From: an uncultured Erythrobacter sp.
GTDB taxonomy: Bacteria > Pseudomonadota > Alphaproteobacteria > Sphingomonadales > Sphingomonadaceae
DNA length: 64,000 bases
Reading direction: 5' to 3'
Assembly: GCA_947499095.1 (NCBI GenBank)
Contig: CANMMR010000002.1
Coordinates: forward strand, 356,308 to 420,307
Under the pieces are notes generated by a model. That model was not told where the DNA came from, searched no databases, and was given only the letters and a program-made list of their open reading frames with translations. Below are positions 1 through 8,268 of the stretch, piece after piece (position 1 is the first letter of the stretch; each line of letters opens with the position of its first letter). Both the position numbers and the translations under genes were made by a program.

Positions 1-145
1 TGGCCGAACGCTCGCTGGCCGAACGCTGGGCGCTCCAGCTTGCACCCGCCAATAACAGGGCGAGGATGGCAACGCATCCGATGAGGAAATAAGCGCGCCA
101 GTCCGATCCGCGCGATCGCCGCGCGAAATGCTTGATCAGCCACAT
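1..145 (-). CDS. 5'-end fragment of a small membrane protein (truncated by window edge)
   Basis: An open frame begins with ATG at 145 and runs off the left edge after 48 codons. The visible N-terminus is basic (MWLIKHFARRSR) and is followed by one strongly hydrophobic stretch at about residues 19-36 (YFLIGCVAILALLLAGA), which looks like a signal anchor or single membrane segment with the N-terminus in the cytoplasm. A short direct repeat, CTCGCTGGCC/GAACGCTGG, lies at the very edge. I do not recognise the family, and nothing can be said about function without the missing C-terminal part. Confidence 0.4.
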   Translation of the reverse strand, partial: MWLIKHFARRSRGSDWRAYFLIGCVAILALLLAGASWSAQRSASERSA

Positions 146-239
146 GATCGGTGAGCCCCACTCATCCGCGGAGCCCTAGCGACTAGAGGGTTAACGAGGC
201 GATAAGTACGGCATGCGAAATCGCCCGCTCGCCAACCGC

Positions 240-368
240 TCAGGTGACGCGGTCTCCGGCGTCTGCCACCGATTGAATATCCTGGCCAAGCCCGCGCACC
301 GTATTGCAGGCCGATAGCGACATCGCACCTGCGGCGACCATGGCGAGTACGGCGAATTTGCGAAGCAT
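240..368 (-). CDS. entericidin A/B-like small lipoprotein
   Basis: A 42-residue product. Its start MLRKFAVLAMVAAGAMSLSA is a bacterial signal peptide ending in an LSAC lipobox, so Cys21 should become the lipidated N-terminus of a 22-residue mature peptide. The mature part (CNTVRGLGQDIQSVADAG) carries the NTVRGxGxDIxxxGDA-type pattern of the entericidin/EcnA-EcnB family, small outer-membrane lipoproteins known in enterobacteria as an antidote/toxin pair linked to stationary-phase lysis. No second entericidin copy is visible next to it. It is far below usual length cut-offs and would be missed by many gene finders. The family call is fairly secure; any lytic role here is inference. Confidence 0.75.
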   Translation of the reverse strand: MLRKFAVLAMVAAGAMSLSACNTVRGLGQDIQSVADAGDRVT

Positions 369-453
369 CTCGAAGACATCCTTTGCTCTGACGCCCTCGG
401 GCGCGGTCCACCGCGTCGTTACGAAAGGCGGGTTGATCGGCGATAAACAAAAT

Positions 454-530
454 TGGTCGGGGAGAGAGGATTCGAACCTCCGGCCCCTGCCTCCCGAAGA
501 CAGTGCTCTACCAGGCTGAGCTACTCCCCG
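454..530 (-). tRNA. tRNA-Pro (anticodon CGG)
   Basis: A 77-nt cloverleaf on the minus strand with a 7-bp acceptor stem (CGGGGAG/CTCCCCG), D-arm AGCTCAGCCTGGTAGAGC, anticodon stem CTGTC/GGCAG (one G-U pair) and loop TTCGGGA. The anticodon is CGG, reading the proline codon CCG. The T-arm is GGAGGTTCGAATCCTC and the CCA end is encoded at 454-456. Confidence 0.95.
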
Positions 531-639
531 ACCGGATGCGTGGCGGGGCGGACCCCGCGAGGCAGAGGCGGCCCTATAGGTGTGGATTGCCGCACGCGCA
601 AGCGGGCATTTGGCCGATTTTCGGGATAGAGCCGGTGGC

Positions 640-1566
640 GTGGAAAACGCGCATTACGAACAGCAATATCTCGATCTGATGCAGCGCATCTGGGGCGAAG
701 GCGACGAGCGGCGCGATCGCACCGGTATCGGCACGAAATCCGTCTTTGGCGCAAGCCTGCGATTCGACATGACCGACGGCGCGATGCCGCTGCTGACCAC
801 CAAGCGGGTCTACTGGAAGACGGCCACCCGCGAGATGCTGTGGTTCCTCACCGGCGACACCAATATCCGCCCGCTGGTGCTGCAAGGCGTCAAGATCTGG
901 AACGAATGGCCGCATGCGCGCTACGTCAAGGAGACCGGCGAGGACATCGCACTCGACGATTTCGTGCAACGGATCGCCGACGACGAGGCTTTCGCGCAGC
1001 GTTGGGGCGACCTCGGTCCCGTTTATGGCAAACAATGGGTCGACTGGCCGACCTATCGCTATCGCAAGGACGGGCTGTTCGAGCCGGTTGAGGGCATCAA
1101 CCAAATCGCCGAAGTGGTCGAATCGCTCCGCACCAATCCCGGTAGCAGGCGCCACATCATCGAAGGCTGGAACGTCGCGGAGCTTGACCGGATGGCTCTG
1201 CCTCCGTGCCACAAGACCTACCAGTTCCATGTCGCGGGTGACCGGCTCAATTGCCTGCTTTATCAGCGCAGTTGCGATGTCGCGCTCGGCCTGCCGTTCA
1301 ACCTCTGGTCGGCAGCATTGCTGGCGCGGATGATCGCCCAGCAGGTCGATCTCGAGCCTGGCGAGCTGGTGTGGATGGGCGGAGACACGCACCTCTATCT
1401 CAATCACGATCACCTCATCGAAGAGCAGCTATCGCGGGAACCTCGCGGGCATCCGACGCTTGCCATAGTGCGGCGTCCGCCGACGATCTTCGACTATCGC
1501 ATTGAGGATTTCGAGGTTCGCGACTACACGCCGCACGGGCCCATCAAGGCGCCCGTCGCCGTGTGA
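640..1566 (+). CDS. thyA: thymidylate synthase ThyA
   Basis: Converts dUMP to dTMP with 5,10-methylene-THF as both carbon donor and reductant, in the cytoplasm. The catalytic nucleophile is Cys190 in LPPCHKTYQFHV. The phosphate-binding Arg is in DRTGIGT near residue 27, and the dUMP-binding RSCD and NHxxxxxEQLSR stretches are present. At 308 residues it exceeds the 264-residue E. coli enzyme; the difference includes an insert at about residues 90-130, as in the longer L. casei-type enzymes. The GTG at 640 is chosen because the family start (MENAHYEQQYLDL) aligns there. An upstream in-frame GTG at 580 would add 20 residues unlike the family. It stands alone between tRNA-Pro and the bkd operon. 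The partner folA was not seen. Confidence 0.95.
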   Translation: MENAHYEQQYLDLMQRIWGEGDERRDRTGIGTKSVFGASLRFDMTDGAMPLLTTKRVYWKTATREMLWFLTGDTNIRPLVLQGVKIWNEWPHARYVKETGEDIALDDFVQRIADDEAFAQRWGDLGPVYGKQWVDWPTYRYRKDGLFEPVEGINQIAEVVESLRTNPGSRRHIIEGWNVAELDRMALPPCHKTYQFHVAGDRLNCLLYQRSCDVALGLPFNLWSAALLARMIAQQVDLEPGELVWMGGDTHLYLNHDHLIEEQLSREPRGHPTLAIVRRPPTIFDYRIEDFEVRDYTPHGPIKAPVAV

Positions 1567-1590
1567 TCCGGACCGAGCGATCTCCATCCC

Positions 1591-1619
1591 TTGACCGTTT
1601 CGTGCGCGTGAAATAATAT
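1591..1619 (+). promoter_or_regulatory. candidate housekeeping promoter of the bkd operon
   Basis: TTGACC (1591-1596), a 17-bp spacer, and TAATAT (1614-1619) form a near-consensus sigma70-type promoter just after the thyA stop. Transcription would begin near 1626, leaving a leader of about 32 nt with GGGAGAG as ribosome site before the ATG at 1658. This makes the three dehydrogenase genes a transcription unit independent of thyA. Confidence 0.6.
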
Positions 1620-1657
1620 AACGCCTGCGCGTAAGATTGCGTCTGGGAGAGTTTTCT

Positions 1658-2971
1658 ATGGCCGACAGGCCCTCAGGAGCCGGACAGGGCGATAATCGCC
1701 CCAAGCTGTCGCTCCACGTACCCGAACCCAAGTTCCGGCCCGGCGACGCGGTCGATTTCTCGCATCTGCAGGTACCCGAGGCGGGCACGGCGATACGTCC
1801 CGACGAAACGTGCGATCCGAAGGAGATGCACGAACTCGCCTACGGTCTCGTCCGCGTGCTGGGCGAGGATAACAAGGCACACGGTGCCTGGGATCCGAAG
1901 CTCGATCCCGAAACCTTGCGCAAGATGCTCGGCCACATGGCCATGACCCGCGCGTTCGACGAACGCATGTTCCGCGGTCAGCGGCAGGGCAAGACCAGCT
2001 TCTACATGAAATGCACCGGAGAAGAGGCGACCAGCGTGTCGGCTTCCATGGCGCTGGCTGCAGACGACATGGTCTTCCCAAGTTATCGCCAGCAGGGCAT
2101 CCTGATCCAGCGCGGCTATCCGATGATCGAGATGATCAACCAGATCTACTCGAACAAAGGCGACAAGCTGAAGGGCCGCCAGCTCCCGATCATGTATTCC
2201 AGCCGAGAGCATAGCTTCTTCACCATCAGCGGCAATCTCGCCACGCAGACTCCGCAGGCCGTGGGCTGGGCGATGGCAAGCGCGATCAAAGGCGACAGCC
2301 GGATTGCCGCAACCTGGGTGGGCGAGGGCAGCACGGCGGAAGGCGATTTCCACTCGGCCTGCACCTTCGCGACCGTATATAACGCCCCGGTCATTCTCAA
2401 CGTCATCAACAACCAGTGGGCGATCAGCAGCTTCAGCGGCTTTGCCGGAGCCGAGCGCACCACTTTCGCTGCGCGCGCGTTGGGCTATGGCTTGGCCGGA
2501 CTGCGTGTCGACGGAAACGATGCGCTAGCCTGCTATGCCGCCGAGCAGTGGGCCGCAAACCGCGCCCGTGCCAATGCCGGACCGACGCTGATCGAGTTCT
2601 TCACCTACCGCGCGGAAGGCCATTCTACCTCCGACGATCCGACTGGCTATCGCAGCGCTCAGGAGCGGACCGAATGGCCGCTCGGCGATCCGGTAACGCG
2701 TCTCAAGGACCACCTCATCGCGCTCGGCGAGTGGGACGAGGAACGGCAGGAGAAGATGGACCTCGAAGCGGCCGAGCACGTCAAGAAAACGACGAAGGAA
2801 GCCGAAGCCAACGGCATTCTCGGCCACGGGCTCCACCACCCGTTCCGGACTATGTTCGAGGATGTATTCGAAGAGCTGCCCTGGCATCTCAAGGAGCAGG
2901 CCGCACAGGCGATCCACGAGCGCGAGACCAAGTTCCCCGAAGGACTCCCGAACAGAGGGAAGGGCGCATGA
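1658..2971 (+). CDS. bkdA1: branched-chain 2-oxoacid dehydrogenase E1 component, alpha subunit
   Basis: The thiamin-diphosphate-dependent E1 alpha chain of the 2-oxoisovalerate dehydrogenase complex. It decarboxylates the oxoacids from Val, Leu and Ile and passes the acyl group to the E2 lipoyl arm. The ThDP/Mg motif is seen as GEGSTAEGD (about residues 222-230) with the closing NNQWAIS near 250. The long N-terminal extension before FRGQRQGKTSFYMKCTGEEA is typical of BCKDH rather than pyruvate dehydrogenase E1 alpha, as is EHSFFTISGNLATQTPQAVG. The ATG at 1658 follows GGGAGAG by 8 nt; an in-frame start 7 codons upstream has no better site. The gene overlaps bkdA2 by 4 nt (ATGA), indicating translational coupling. 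437 residues. Confidence 0.92.
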   Translation: MADRPSGAGQGDNRPKLSLHVPEPKFRPGDAVDFSHLQVPEAGTAIRPDETCDPKEMHELAYGLVRVLGEDNKAHGAWDPKLDPETLRKMLGHMAMTRAFDERMFRGQRQGKTSFYMKCTGEEATSVSASMALAADDMVFPSYRQQGILIQRGYPMIEMINQIYSNKGDKLKGRQLPIMYSSREHSFFTISGNLATQTPQAVGWAMASAIKGDSRIAATWVGEGSTAEGDFHSACTFATVYNAPVILNVINNQWAISSFSGFAGAERTTFAARALGYGLAGLRVDGNDALACYAAEQWAANRARANAGPTLIEFFTYRAEGHSTSDDPTGYRSAQERTEWPLGDPVTRLKDHLIALGEWDEERQEKMDLEAAEHVKKTTKEAEANGILGHGLHHPFRTMFEDVFEELPWHLKEQAAQAIHERETKFPEGLPNRGKGA

Positions 2972-4029
2972 GCGAGACGCAGACCAAGGACGTGCCCGAA
3001 AAGGTGCAGGACGCGGAGCGCCGCCTCAACATGATCGAGGCGATCAACGATGCGCTCGATGTATCGATGGCAAAGGATCCCGATGTCGTCGTGATGGGCG
3101 AAGATGTCGGTTATTTTGGCGGGGTTTTCCGCTGCACCGCGGGATTGCAGGACAAATATGGCAAGACTCGCGTCTTCGACACCCCGATCTCCGAGTGCGG
3201 CATCATTGCAGTGGCGGTGGGCATGGGCGCTTATGGGTTGCGACCGGTACCGGAAATCCAGTTTGCCGACTATATCTATCCCGGCCTCGACCAACTGATC
3301 TCCGAGGCTGCGCGGCTGCGCTATCGCTCGGCAGGTGAATATGTCGCCCCGATGACCGTGCGCTCACCCTTCGGTGGCGGCATCTTCGGCGGCCAAACCC
3401 ATAGCCAGAGCCCCGAAGCAATCTTCACCCATGTTTCGGGCCTCAAGACGGTTATTCCGTCCACGCCCTACGACGCCAAGGGCCTGCTGATCAGCGCGAT
3501 CGAAGACAACGACCCGGTCATCTTCTTCGAGCCGAAGCGCATCTATAACGGGCCGTTCTCCGGCTATTACGACAAGCCGGCACAGCCGTGGAAGCGGTTC
3601 GACGAAAGCGTCGTGCCGGAGGGGCATTACAGCATCCCGCTCGGCAAGGCGCGGCGCGTGACCGAAGGCGATCGCGTCACGATCCTCGCCTATGGCACCA
3701 TGGTCCATGTGGTCGAAGAAGTGTGCAAGCAGAAGGGCGTCGAAGCCGACATTCTCGACCTGCGCACGCTCGTCCCGCTCGACATCGAGGCGATCGAGGC
3801 ATCGGTCGAGCGCACCGGTCGCTGCCTGATCGTCCATGAGGCCACTCGTACCAGCGGGTTCGGTGCGGAACTTTCCGCGCTGGTGACCGAACGGTGCTTC
3901 TACCACCTCGAAGCGCCGGTCGAGCGCGTGACCGGTTTCGACACCCCGTATCCCCACAGCCTCGAATGGGCATATTTCCCGGGCCCGATCCGTATCGGCG
4001 AGGCCCTCGACAAGATTCTGGCGGAGTAA
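2968..4029 (+). CDS. bkdA2: branched-chain 2-oxoacid dehydrogenase E1 component, beta subunit
   Basis: The partner of the preceding E1 alpha; together they form the alpha2-beta2 E1 heterotetramer. The 353-residue chain has the transketolase-like pyrimidine-binding domain (about residues 18-195; GEDVGYFGGVFR, RVFDTPISECGI, PFGGGIFGGQTHSQS) followed by the C-terminal transketolase domain (about 210-350; DLRTLVPLDIEAI, HEATRTSGFGAEL). HSQSPEAIF is the usual E1 beta signature. The ATG at 2968 overlaps the E1 alpha stop. The next gene starts 5 nt after this stop, so all three dehydrogenase genes should be on one mRNA. Confidence 0.92.
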   Translation: MSETQTKDVPEKVQDAERRLNMIEAINDALDVSMAKDPDVVVMGEDVGYFGGVFRCTAGLQDKYGKTRVFDTPISECGIIAVAVGMGAYGLRPVPEIQFADYIYPGLDQLISEAARLRYRSAGEYVAPMTVRSPFGGGIFGGQTHSQSPEAIFTHVSGLKTVIPSTPYDAKGLLISAIEDNDPVIFFEPKRIYNGPFSGYYDKPAQPWKRFDESVVPEGHYSIPLGKARRVTEGDRVTILAYGTMVHVVEEVCKQKGVEADILDLRTLVPLDIEAIEASVERTGRCLIVHEATRTSGFGAELSALVTERCFYHLEAPVERVTGFDTPYPHSLEWAYFPGPIRIGEALDKILAE

Positions 4030-4034
4030 CCGCA

Positions 4035-5348
4035 ATGGCGAAGTTCACATTCAATATGCCCGACATCGGCGAAGGCATCGCCGAAGCGGAAATCGTGCAA
4101 TGGCACAAGCAGGTCGGCGACACGGTCCAGGAAGACGAAGAATTCGTCGACATGATGACCGACAAGGCGACCGTGCCGATGGAAAGTCCGGTCAACGGCA
4201 AGATCCTGGAGATCGCCGGCGGCGAAGGCGACATGGTCTCGATCGGCTCGATGCTGGTCGTAATCGAGGTCGAGGGTGAAGTGCCCGACGAGGTCGCCGA
4301 AGAAAACGAGGCGGCGGCCGAGGCCACGCCGGCACCTGCGCCGAAGGACGAAGAGGTCGAAGAGCGGATCGAGGTCGAGAACCCGGACCCCTCCGATGCA
4401 GACGATGCGATGGCGGCCGATCCGAGCCCACCGCCTGCTCCGTCGCCGACGCCCGCTCCTGCGCCGGAGGCCACAGCGGATACTAAGGTTCTCGCCACTC
4501 CCGCGGTGCGCAAGCGCGCCAAGGATCTCGGCGTCGATCTGGCGCAGGTGAAGCCTGCCGAAGACGGCCGCATTCGCCACGGCGATCTCGACCAGTTCCT
4601 GTCTTACAATTCGGGCTATGGCTCGGCTGCGCCCACGCGAGAGGACGAGGAAAAGAAGGTCATCGGCATGCGTCGCCGCATCGCCGAGAACATGGCTGCA
4701 TCGAAGCGCAACATTCCGCACTTCTCCTATGTGGAGGAGGTCGACGTTACGGACCTCGAGGAGTTGCGCGCCCAGCTCAACGCCAATCGCGGCGACAAGC
4801 CGAAGCTGACGATCCTGCCGATGCTGATCACCGCGATCTGCAAGACGCTGCCCGACTTTCCGATGATCAATGCGCGGTATGACGACGAGGCCGGCGTAGT
4901 CACGCGTTACGGCGCCGTACACATGGGCATGGCCGCTCAGACCGACGCGGGTCTGATGGTGCCGGTCATCAAGAATGCGCAAGCCCAGAACCTGTGGCAG
5001 CTTGCAAACGAGATTTCCCGCCTCGCCGATGCAGCGCGGAACGGAACCGCCAAGAGCGAAGAAATGCAAGGCGGCACTTTGACCGTCACGTCGCTCGGTC
5101 CGCTCGGCGGCGTGGCCACGACACCGGTCATCAATCGCCCTGAGGTCGCGATCATCGGGCCGAACCGCATTATCGAACGGCCGATGTACGTCACCGGCAG
5201 CGATGGTGCGGAGCGGATCGAGAAGCGAAAGCTGATGAATATCTCAATCAGTTGCGATCACCGCGTCGTCGATGGTTGGGATGCGGCGAGCTTCGTCCAG
5301 GCCCTGAAGAAGCTGCTCGAAGCACCGGCCCTGATCCTCGTCAGCTAG
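4035..5348 (+). CDS. bkdB: branched-chain 2-oxoacid dehydrogenase E2 (dihydrolipoamide acyltransferase)
   Basis: The E2 core of the complex, moving the branched acyl group from lipoamide to CoA. Domain order in 437 residues: one lipoyl domain (about 1-80) with the lipoylated Lys44 in MTDKATVPM; a long Ala/Pro/Glu-rich linker (about 85-150); a peripheral subunit-binding domain (about 153-188; ATPAVRKRAKDLGVDL); and a catalytic domain with the active-site SCDHRVVDGWD (His409, Asp413). A single lipoyl domain is usual for BCKDH E2. No lipoamide dehydrogenase gene follows; the operon ends here, so E3 must come from elsewhere in the genome. Confidence 0.92.
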   Translation: MAKFTFNMPDIGEGIAEAEIVQWHKQVGDTVQEDEEFVDMMTDKATVPMESPVNGKILEIAGGEGDMVSIGSMLVVIEVEGEVPDEVAEENEAAAEATPAPAPKDEEVEERIEVENPDPSDADDAMAADPSPPPAPSPTPAPAPEATADTKVLATPAVRKRAKDLGVDLAQVKPAEDGRIRHGDLDQFLSYNSGYGSAAPTREDEEKKVIGMRRRIAENMAASKRNIPHFSYVEEVDVTDLEELRAQLNANRGDKPKLTILPMLITAICKTLPDFPMINARYDDEAGVVTRYGAVHMGMAAQTDAGLMVPVIKNAQAQNLWQLANEISRLADAARNGTAKSEEMQGGTLTVTSLGPLGGVATTPVINRPEVAIIGPNRIIERPMYVTGSDGAERIEKRKLMNISISCDHRVVDGWDAASFVQALKKLLEAPALILVS

Positions 5349-5360
5349 GCGGCCTGCGCC

Positions 5361-5477
5361 TTATGGTGCCGTAACGGGCGGATAGGCCTGCGTGTGGATA
5401 TCCAGCGCCGATTGCGCTGCCAGCGCCCCGCCTGCGAGCATGGTGAGCGGCACGACCAGAAACGCTGTTCTCAGCAT
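5361..5477 (-). CDS. short exported peptide of unknown function
   Basis: A 38-codon frame starting at ATG 5477. MLRTAFLVVPLTMLAGGALA is a convincing Sec signal peptide with an AxA cleavage site (ALA/AQS), leaving a mature peptide of only about 17 residues ending in QAYPPVTAP. GGGGAT lies upstream as a weak ribosome site. It is convergent with bkdB, with 12 nt between the stops. I do not recognise a family. It may be a real secreted micropeptide or a chance frame. An in-frame ATG further upstream (5606) lacks these features and is not preferred. Confidence 0.4.
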   Translation of the reverse strand: MLRTAFLVVPLTMLAGGALAAQSALDIHTQAYPPVTAP

Positions 5478-5654
5478 TGCGAATCCCCGTTCCCCACGCG
5501 GATCACGATGGGGGGGCGATGGTCGCTGCGATTGGTTAATTTCGGGTAAAAACCGGTCACTTTCGGCAGCTGCAAAAAAAGGACAAAAAAGCGTGGCGAT
5601 CTGCATTGACAGGAATCGGAGCCTGCCCTAACTGCGCGGCTCCCAAGTGGCTAC

Positions 5655-5731
5655 GCGGGTGTAGCTCAGTTGGTTAGAGTGTCGGCCTGTCACGCCGAAG
5701 GTCGCGGGTTCGAGTCCCGTCACTCGCGCCA
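5655..5731 (+). tRNA. tRNA-Asp (anticodon GTC)
   Basis: A 77-nt cloverleaf: acceptor GCGGGTG/CACTCGC with one G-U pair, D-arm AGCTCAGTTGGTTAGAGT, anticodon stem CGGCC/CGCCG-type with loop CTGTCAC (anticodon GTC), T-arm GCGGGTTCGAGTCCCGT, discriminator G and encoded CCA at 5729-5731. Confidence 0.95.
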
Positions 5732-5744
5732 CTTGGGGATTTCC

Positions 5745-6527
5745 TTACGATTGATGGCTCGTACAATAGTAGGCGGTTCGCCCGCCTACTTTGGCCGTCG
5801 CGATCTCGCCCCCGCAGCGTCGACATTCGGCGCCCTTGTCACGGTGCCGGATCAGCCATTTGCGCGGCAGTTGCGAATAGTGCGCTTCCGTATCGACGAC
5901 GCCGTGCAGGATACGGCGCATCGCGGTGTGCATCGCGCCTAGAGTCGCGTCGTCGAGCGTATTGGCGCGCGTTTCCGGATTGATCTCGGTCTGGAACAGG
6001 ATTTCGTCGGACCACAGATTTCCGATCCCGGCCATTCGCTCCTGCTTCATCAGCGCCGACTTGATCGCGCTGCGCGTGCTGCCGAACGCTTCGACGAACT
6101 CCCCCTTGGCGATGTCGAGCGCATCGGGGCCGAGCTTCTCGCGTGCGATATAGCTGTCCACGTCATCGATGATCCGGACATGGCCGAGCTTGCGGGGGCA
6201 CCGAAAGGCGAGGCGGCGGTCGCCTTCGAAGGATATCACGAACTTCGTGTACTTCGGCGCCTCATCGGGTTCATCGAACGGCACGAGCTTGCCGGTCATG
6301 CCCAGATGCACCGCGACCCAGGGACCGGTCTTCGATCCGGCGAAGATGTTCTTTCCGTGGCGCCGGGTCTGCGTGAACTGATGGCCGACCAGTCGCTGGC
6401 GCGCGTTGTCGCCGGGAAGTTCGATGTAGTCGGTATCGCTCCCCAACTCGACGGCTTCAATCGTGCGGTTGAGACACTCGCGCTCGAGGGTGAGGCGTTG
6501 CGCTTCGTTCTCTGGTAGTTCCGGCAT
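5745..6527 (-). CDS. Fpg/Nei-family DNA glycosylase/AP lyase with a Cys3His zinc finger
   Basis: Excises oxidised bases (8-oxoG or FapyG in Fpg, oxidised pyrimidines in Nei) and cleaves the abasic strand. The mature N-terminus begins PELPE, giving the catalytic Pro2 and Glu3. Lys59 in RRHGKN matches the conserved Fpg lysine, and GIGNLWSDEIL is the H2TH-region signature. The C-terminal zinc finger is C235-x2-C238-x16-C255-x2-H258, so the fourth ligand is His rather than the usual Cys; the DNA-contacting Arg250 is kept. MPELPENEAQ also departs from the usual MPELPEVE. At 260 residues it is slightly short. It is probably a divergent Fpg-like paralogue, and substrate preference cannot be read from the sequence. 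Confidence 0.82.
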   Translation of the reverse strand: MPELPENEAQRLTLERECLNRTIEAVELGSDTDYIELPGDNARQRLVGHQFTQTRRHGKNIFAGSKTGPWVAVHLGMTGKLVPFDEPDEAPKYTKFVISFEGDRRLAFRCPRKLGHVRIIDDVDSYIAREKLGPDALDIAKGEFVEAFGSTRSAIKSALMKQERMAGIGNLWSDEILFQTEINPETRANTLDDATLGAMHTAMRRILHGVVDTEAHYSQLPRKWLIRHRDKGAECRRCGGEIATAKVGGRTAYYCTSHQS

Positions 6528-6560
6528 GGCAATCGAACGGGACCCCGACCGGACCGTTCC

Positions 6561-7997
6561 TCAGCCCCGCTCTGCCAGCTGGCGCAAGTTCGCCTCGTGC
6601 TCGGCACGGTCGATCTTGTAGCGTGAAATGCAATAGAGCCCTGCCAGCCACAGGACGAGCAGCGATGGCGCATAGCCTGCGCCTAATGCCCACAGGGTAT
6701 CTTCGGACACACTGCTCGGCTCTGCACCTTCCGGGAAGGGGATAGCGGATAGGATGACGCCGGCAGCCAATACGCCGAGACCTTGTGTGGTCTTGCGGGT
6801 GAAGGTGATCGCTGCATAATAAACGCCCTCGCTGCGCCGACCGGTCTTCAGTTGGTTCGCCTCCACCAGATCGGCGATCATCGAGTAGGCGACGGCCGAA
6901 ACCGCGATGATCAGCGCTAGGTCGATCACGTTGATGGCCAGCACCAGCGGAAAGAGCAGCGGATCGCCGTTTTCGGGCATGGCCCCGTTCAGTCGCAGCA
7001 ACACGGGCGCGGGCTGGATCGTGAAGGCCAGCAGGCCCAACACGATCGTGGCTTTCTTCTTCCCCAATTTCCGGGTCGACCAAGGCGCAAGAAGGAAGCC
7101 GAACAGTGCGGAGAAAAAGACCGAGCAGGTCCAGAGGAAGATCTGGAACTCGCTGAAGCCCCAGAAATAATTCAGGATCAGGAAGGACAGCGATGCGGCC
7201 AAGCCGGTCGCCACGGAGAAGAACACCATCGCCAGGAAAAGCGCGATTAAGCTGCGTTCGCTCAAAGTTTCGATCATTTCGCGGAAGATGCGGCGGACGC
7301 TGTAGCGTTCGCCGGTAGCGACTGGGCGGTGGAGATGCGGAATGCGATGATGGGTGCCGAGAGCGGAGACCATGATGGCGAGGAAAATCGTGACGCTTCC
7401 AATGATGCCATAGGTCACGAAGGCCTCGGGATCGCGCATTCCAAGCGGCCCGGCGAGCAGCACGCCGAACATGATTACGCTCATGATATTGCCGCCCGCC
7501 CAGCCGAAGAACAGGCGGTAGGATTGCAGGCTGGTGCGCTCGTCGTAATCGGCTGCGAGTTCGGGGATTAGCGAGGTGCTGGGCGTCTCATAGAAGGTTA
7601 TAAAAGTCCGGATAAGGATCGCGATGACCGTGAGGTAGAGGAACAATCCGGTCTGCCCCCAGTCGGGCGGGTTCCAGAGCAGGAAATAACTGAGCGCCAC
7701 CGGAACGGCAGCGGCATACATAAACGGGTGGCGGCGACCCCAACGGCTACGGAAATTGTGCGACCAATAGCCTACCAGTGGATCGGACAGGGCATCGAAC
7801 ACCAGTGCGATGAGGATAGCTAGGCCGACCAGCCCAGGCTCCAGACCGATCACCGTGCCGTAGAACAGCAGCAGGAAATAATCGAAACCGTTGTTTTTGA
7901 TCCCAAAAGCCGCCGCCCCGAACCCATGAGCGAGCTTCAGCCCGACCGACGGTTTCTCGGTTACGGGCAAGCCAGCGCCGCCACTTTGTGTTGCCAT
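6561..7997 (-). CDS. MFS transporter of the GPH (MelB-like) glycoside:cation symporter family
   Basis: A 478-residue inner-membrane protein with about 12 hydrophobic segments. The family marks are KNNGFDYFLLLFYGTVIG early, DALSDPLVGYWSH (the MelB-type D-x-x-x-D/P region after the second segment), RSRWGRRHPFM in the first cytoplasmic loop, and FYETPSTSLIPELAADYDERTSL in the third segment/loop. Members cotransport sugars or other solutes with Na+ or H+; the substrate here is unknown. The ATG at 7997 is chosen because GGGAGA sits 5 nt upstream and MATQSGG fits the family; an earlier in-frame ATG at 8042 would add an unrelated 15 residues. It lies 33 nt downstream of the glycosylase gene's divergent-side neighbour and may be read from the DUF2842 side. 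Confidence 0.82.
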   Translation of the reverse strand: MATQSGGAGLPVTEKPSVGLKLAHGFGAAAFGIKNNGFDYFLLLFYGTVIGLEPGLVGLAILIALVFDALSDPLVGYWSHNFRSRWGRRHPFMYAAAVPVALSYFLLWNPPDWGQTGLFLYLTVIAILIRTFITFYETPSTSLIPELAADYDERTSLQSYRLFFGWAGGNIMSVIMFGVLLAGPLGMRDPEAFVTYGIIGSVTIFLAIMVSALGTHHRIPHLHRPVATGERYSVRRIFREMIETLSERSLIALFLAMVFFSVATGLAASLSFLILNYFWGFSEFQIFLWTCSVFFSALFGFLLAPWSTRKLGKKKATIVLGLLAFTIQPAPVLLRLNGAMPENGDPLLFPLVLAINVIDLALIIAVSAVAYSMIADLVEANQLKTGRRSEGVYYAAITFTRKTTQGLGVLAAGVILSAIPFPEGAEPSSVSEDTLWALGAGYAPSLLVLWLAGLYCISRYKIDRAEHEANLRQLAERG

Positions 7998-8042
7998 GTC
8001 TCTCCCGCAGGAGAGGCTAGGGCAGCGAATGATGCTTGGCAA

Positions 8043-8258
8043 TCAGCCCCAGCGCCCGGTCTCCATCCAGATCAGGAAGCGCCGCAGCGGCAGCAGCCAG
8101 ACGAGGCCGAGGAAGAGATACACCGCCGTCTGCGCCAGCGCGTGCCATCCGCCGATCAGCTGGGGCACATAGCGTGCAATGACGATGCCGTAGACCAACA
8201 GCGCGGCGAGCAGGCCCAGCAGGCCGACGGGTATCCGCCAGGTCGGTTCGTCTCTCAT
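8043..8258 (-). CDS. DUF2842 small membrane protein
   Basis: A 71-residue protein with two membrane helices (about residues 10-30 and 43-60) and a short C-terminal RFLIWMETGRWG tail. The pattern of two helices, the second ending in WLLPLRRFLIWM, matches DUF2842, found mainly in alphaproteobacteria and of unknown function. The ATG at 8258 lies 10 nt after the 5-FCL stop on the same strand, so it is probably cotranscribed with 6S RNA/5-FCL. The MFS gene follows 45 nt later. Confidence 0.75.
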   Translation of the reverse strand: MRDEPTWRIPVGLLGLLAALLVYGIVIARYVPQLIGGWHALAQTAVYLFLGLVWLLPLRRFLIWMETGRWG

Positions 8259-8268
8259 CGGTGAGCTC

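Noticed and set aside
3894..4034. A longer E2 start inside the E1 beta gene
   Set aside because: The extra residues overlap the E1 beta coding sequence in another frame, and the lipoyl domain begins at the ATG at 4035.
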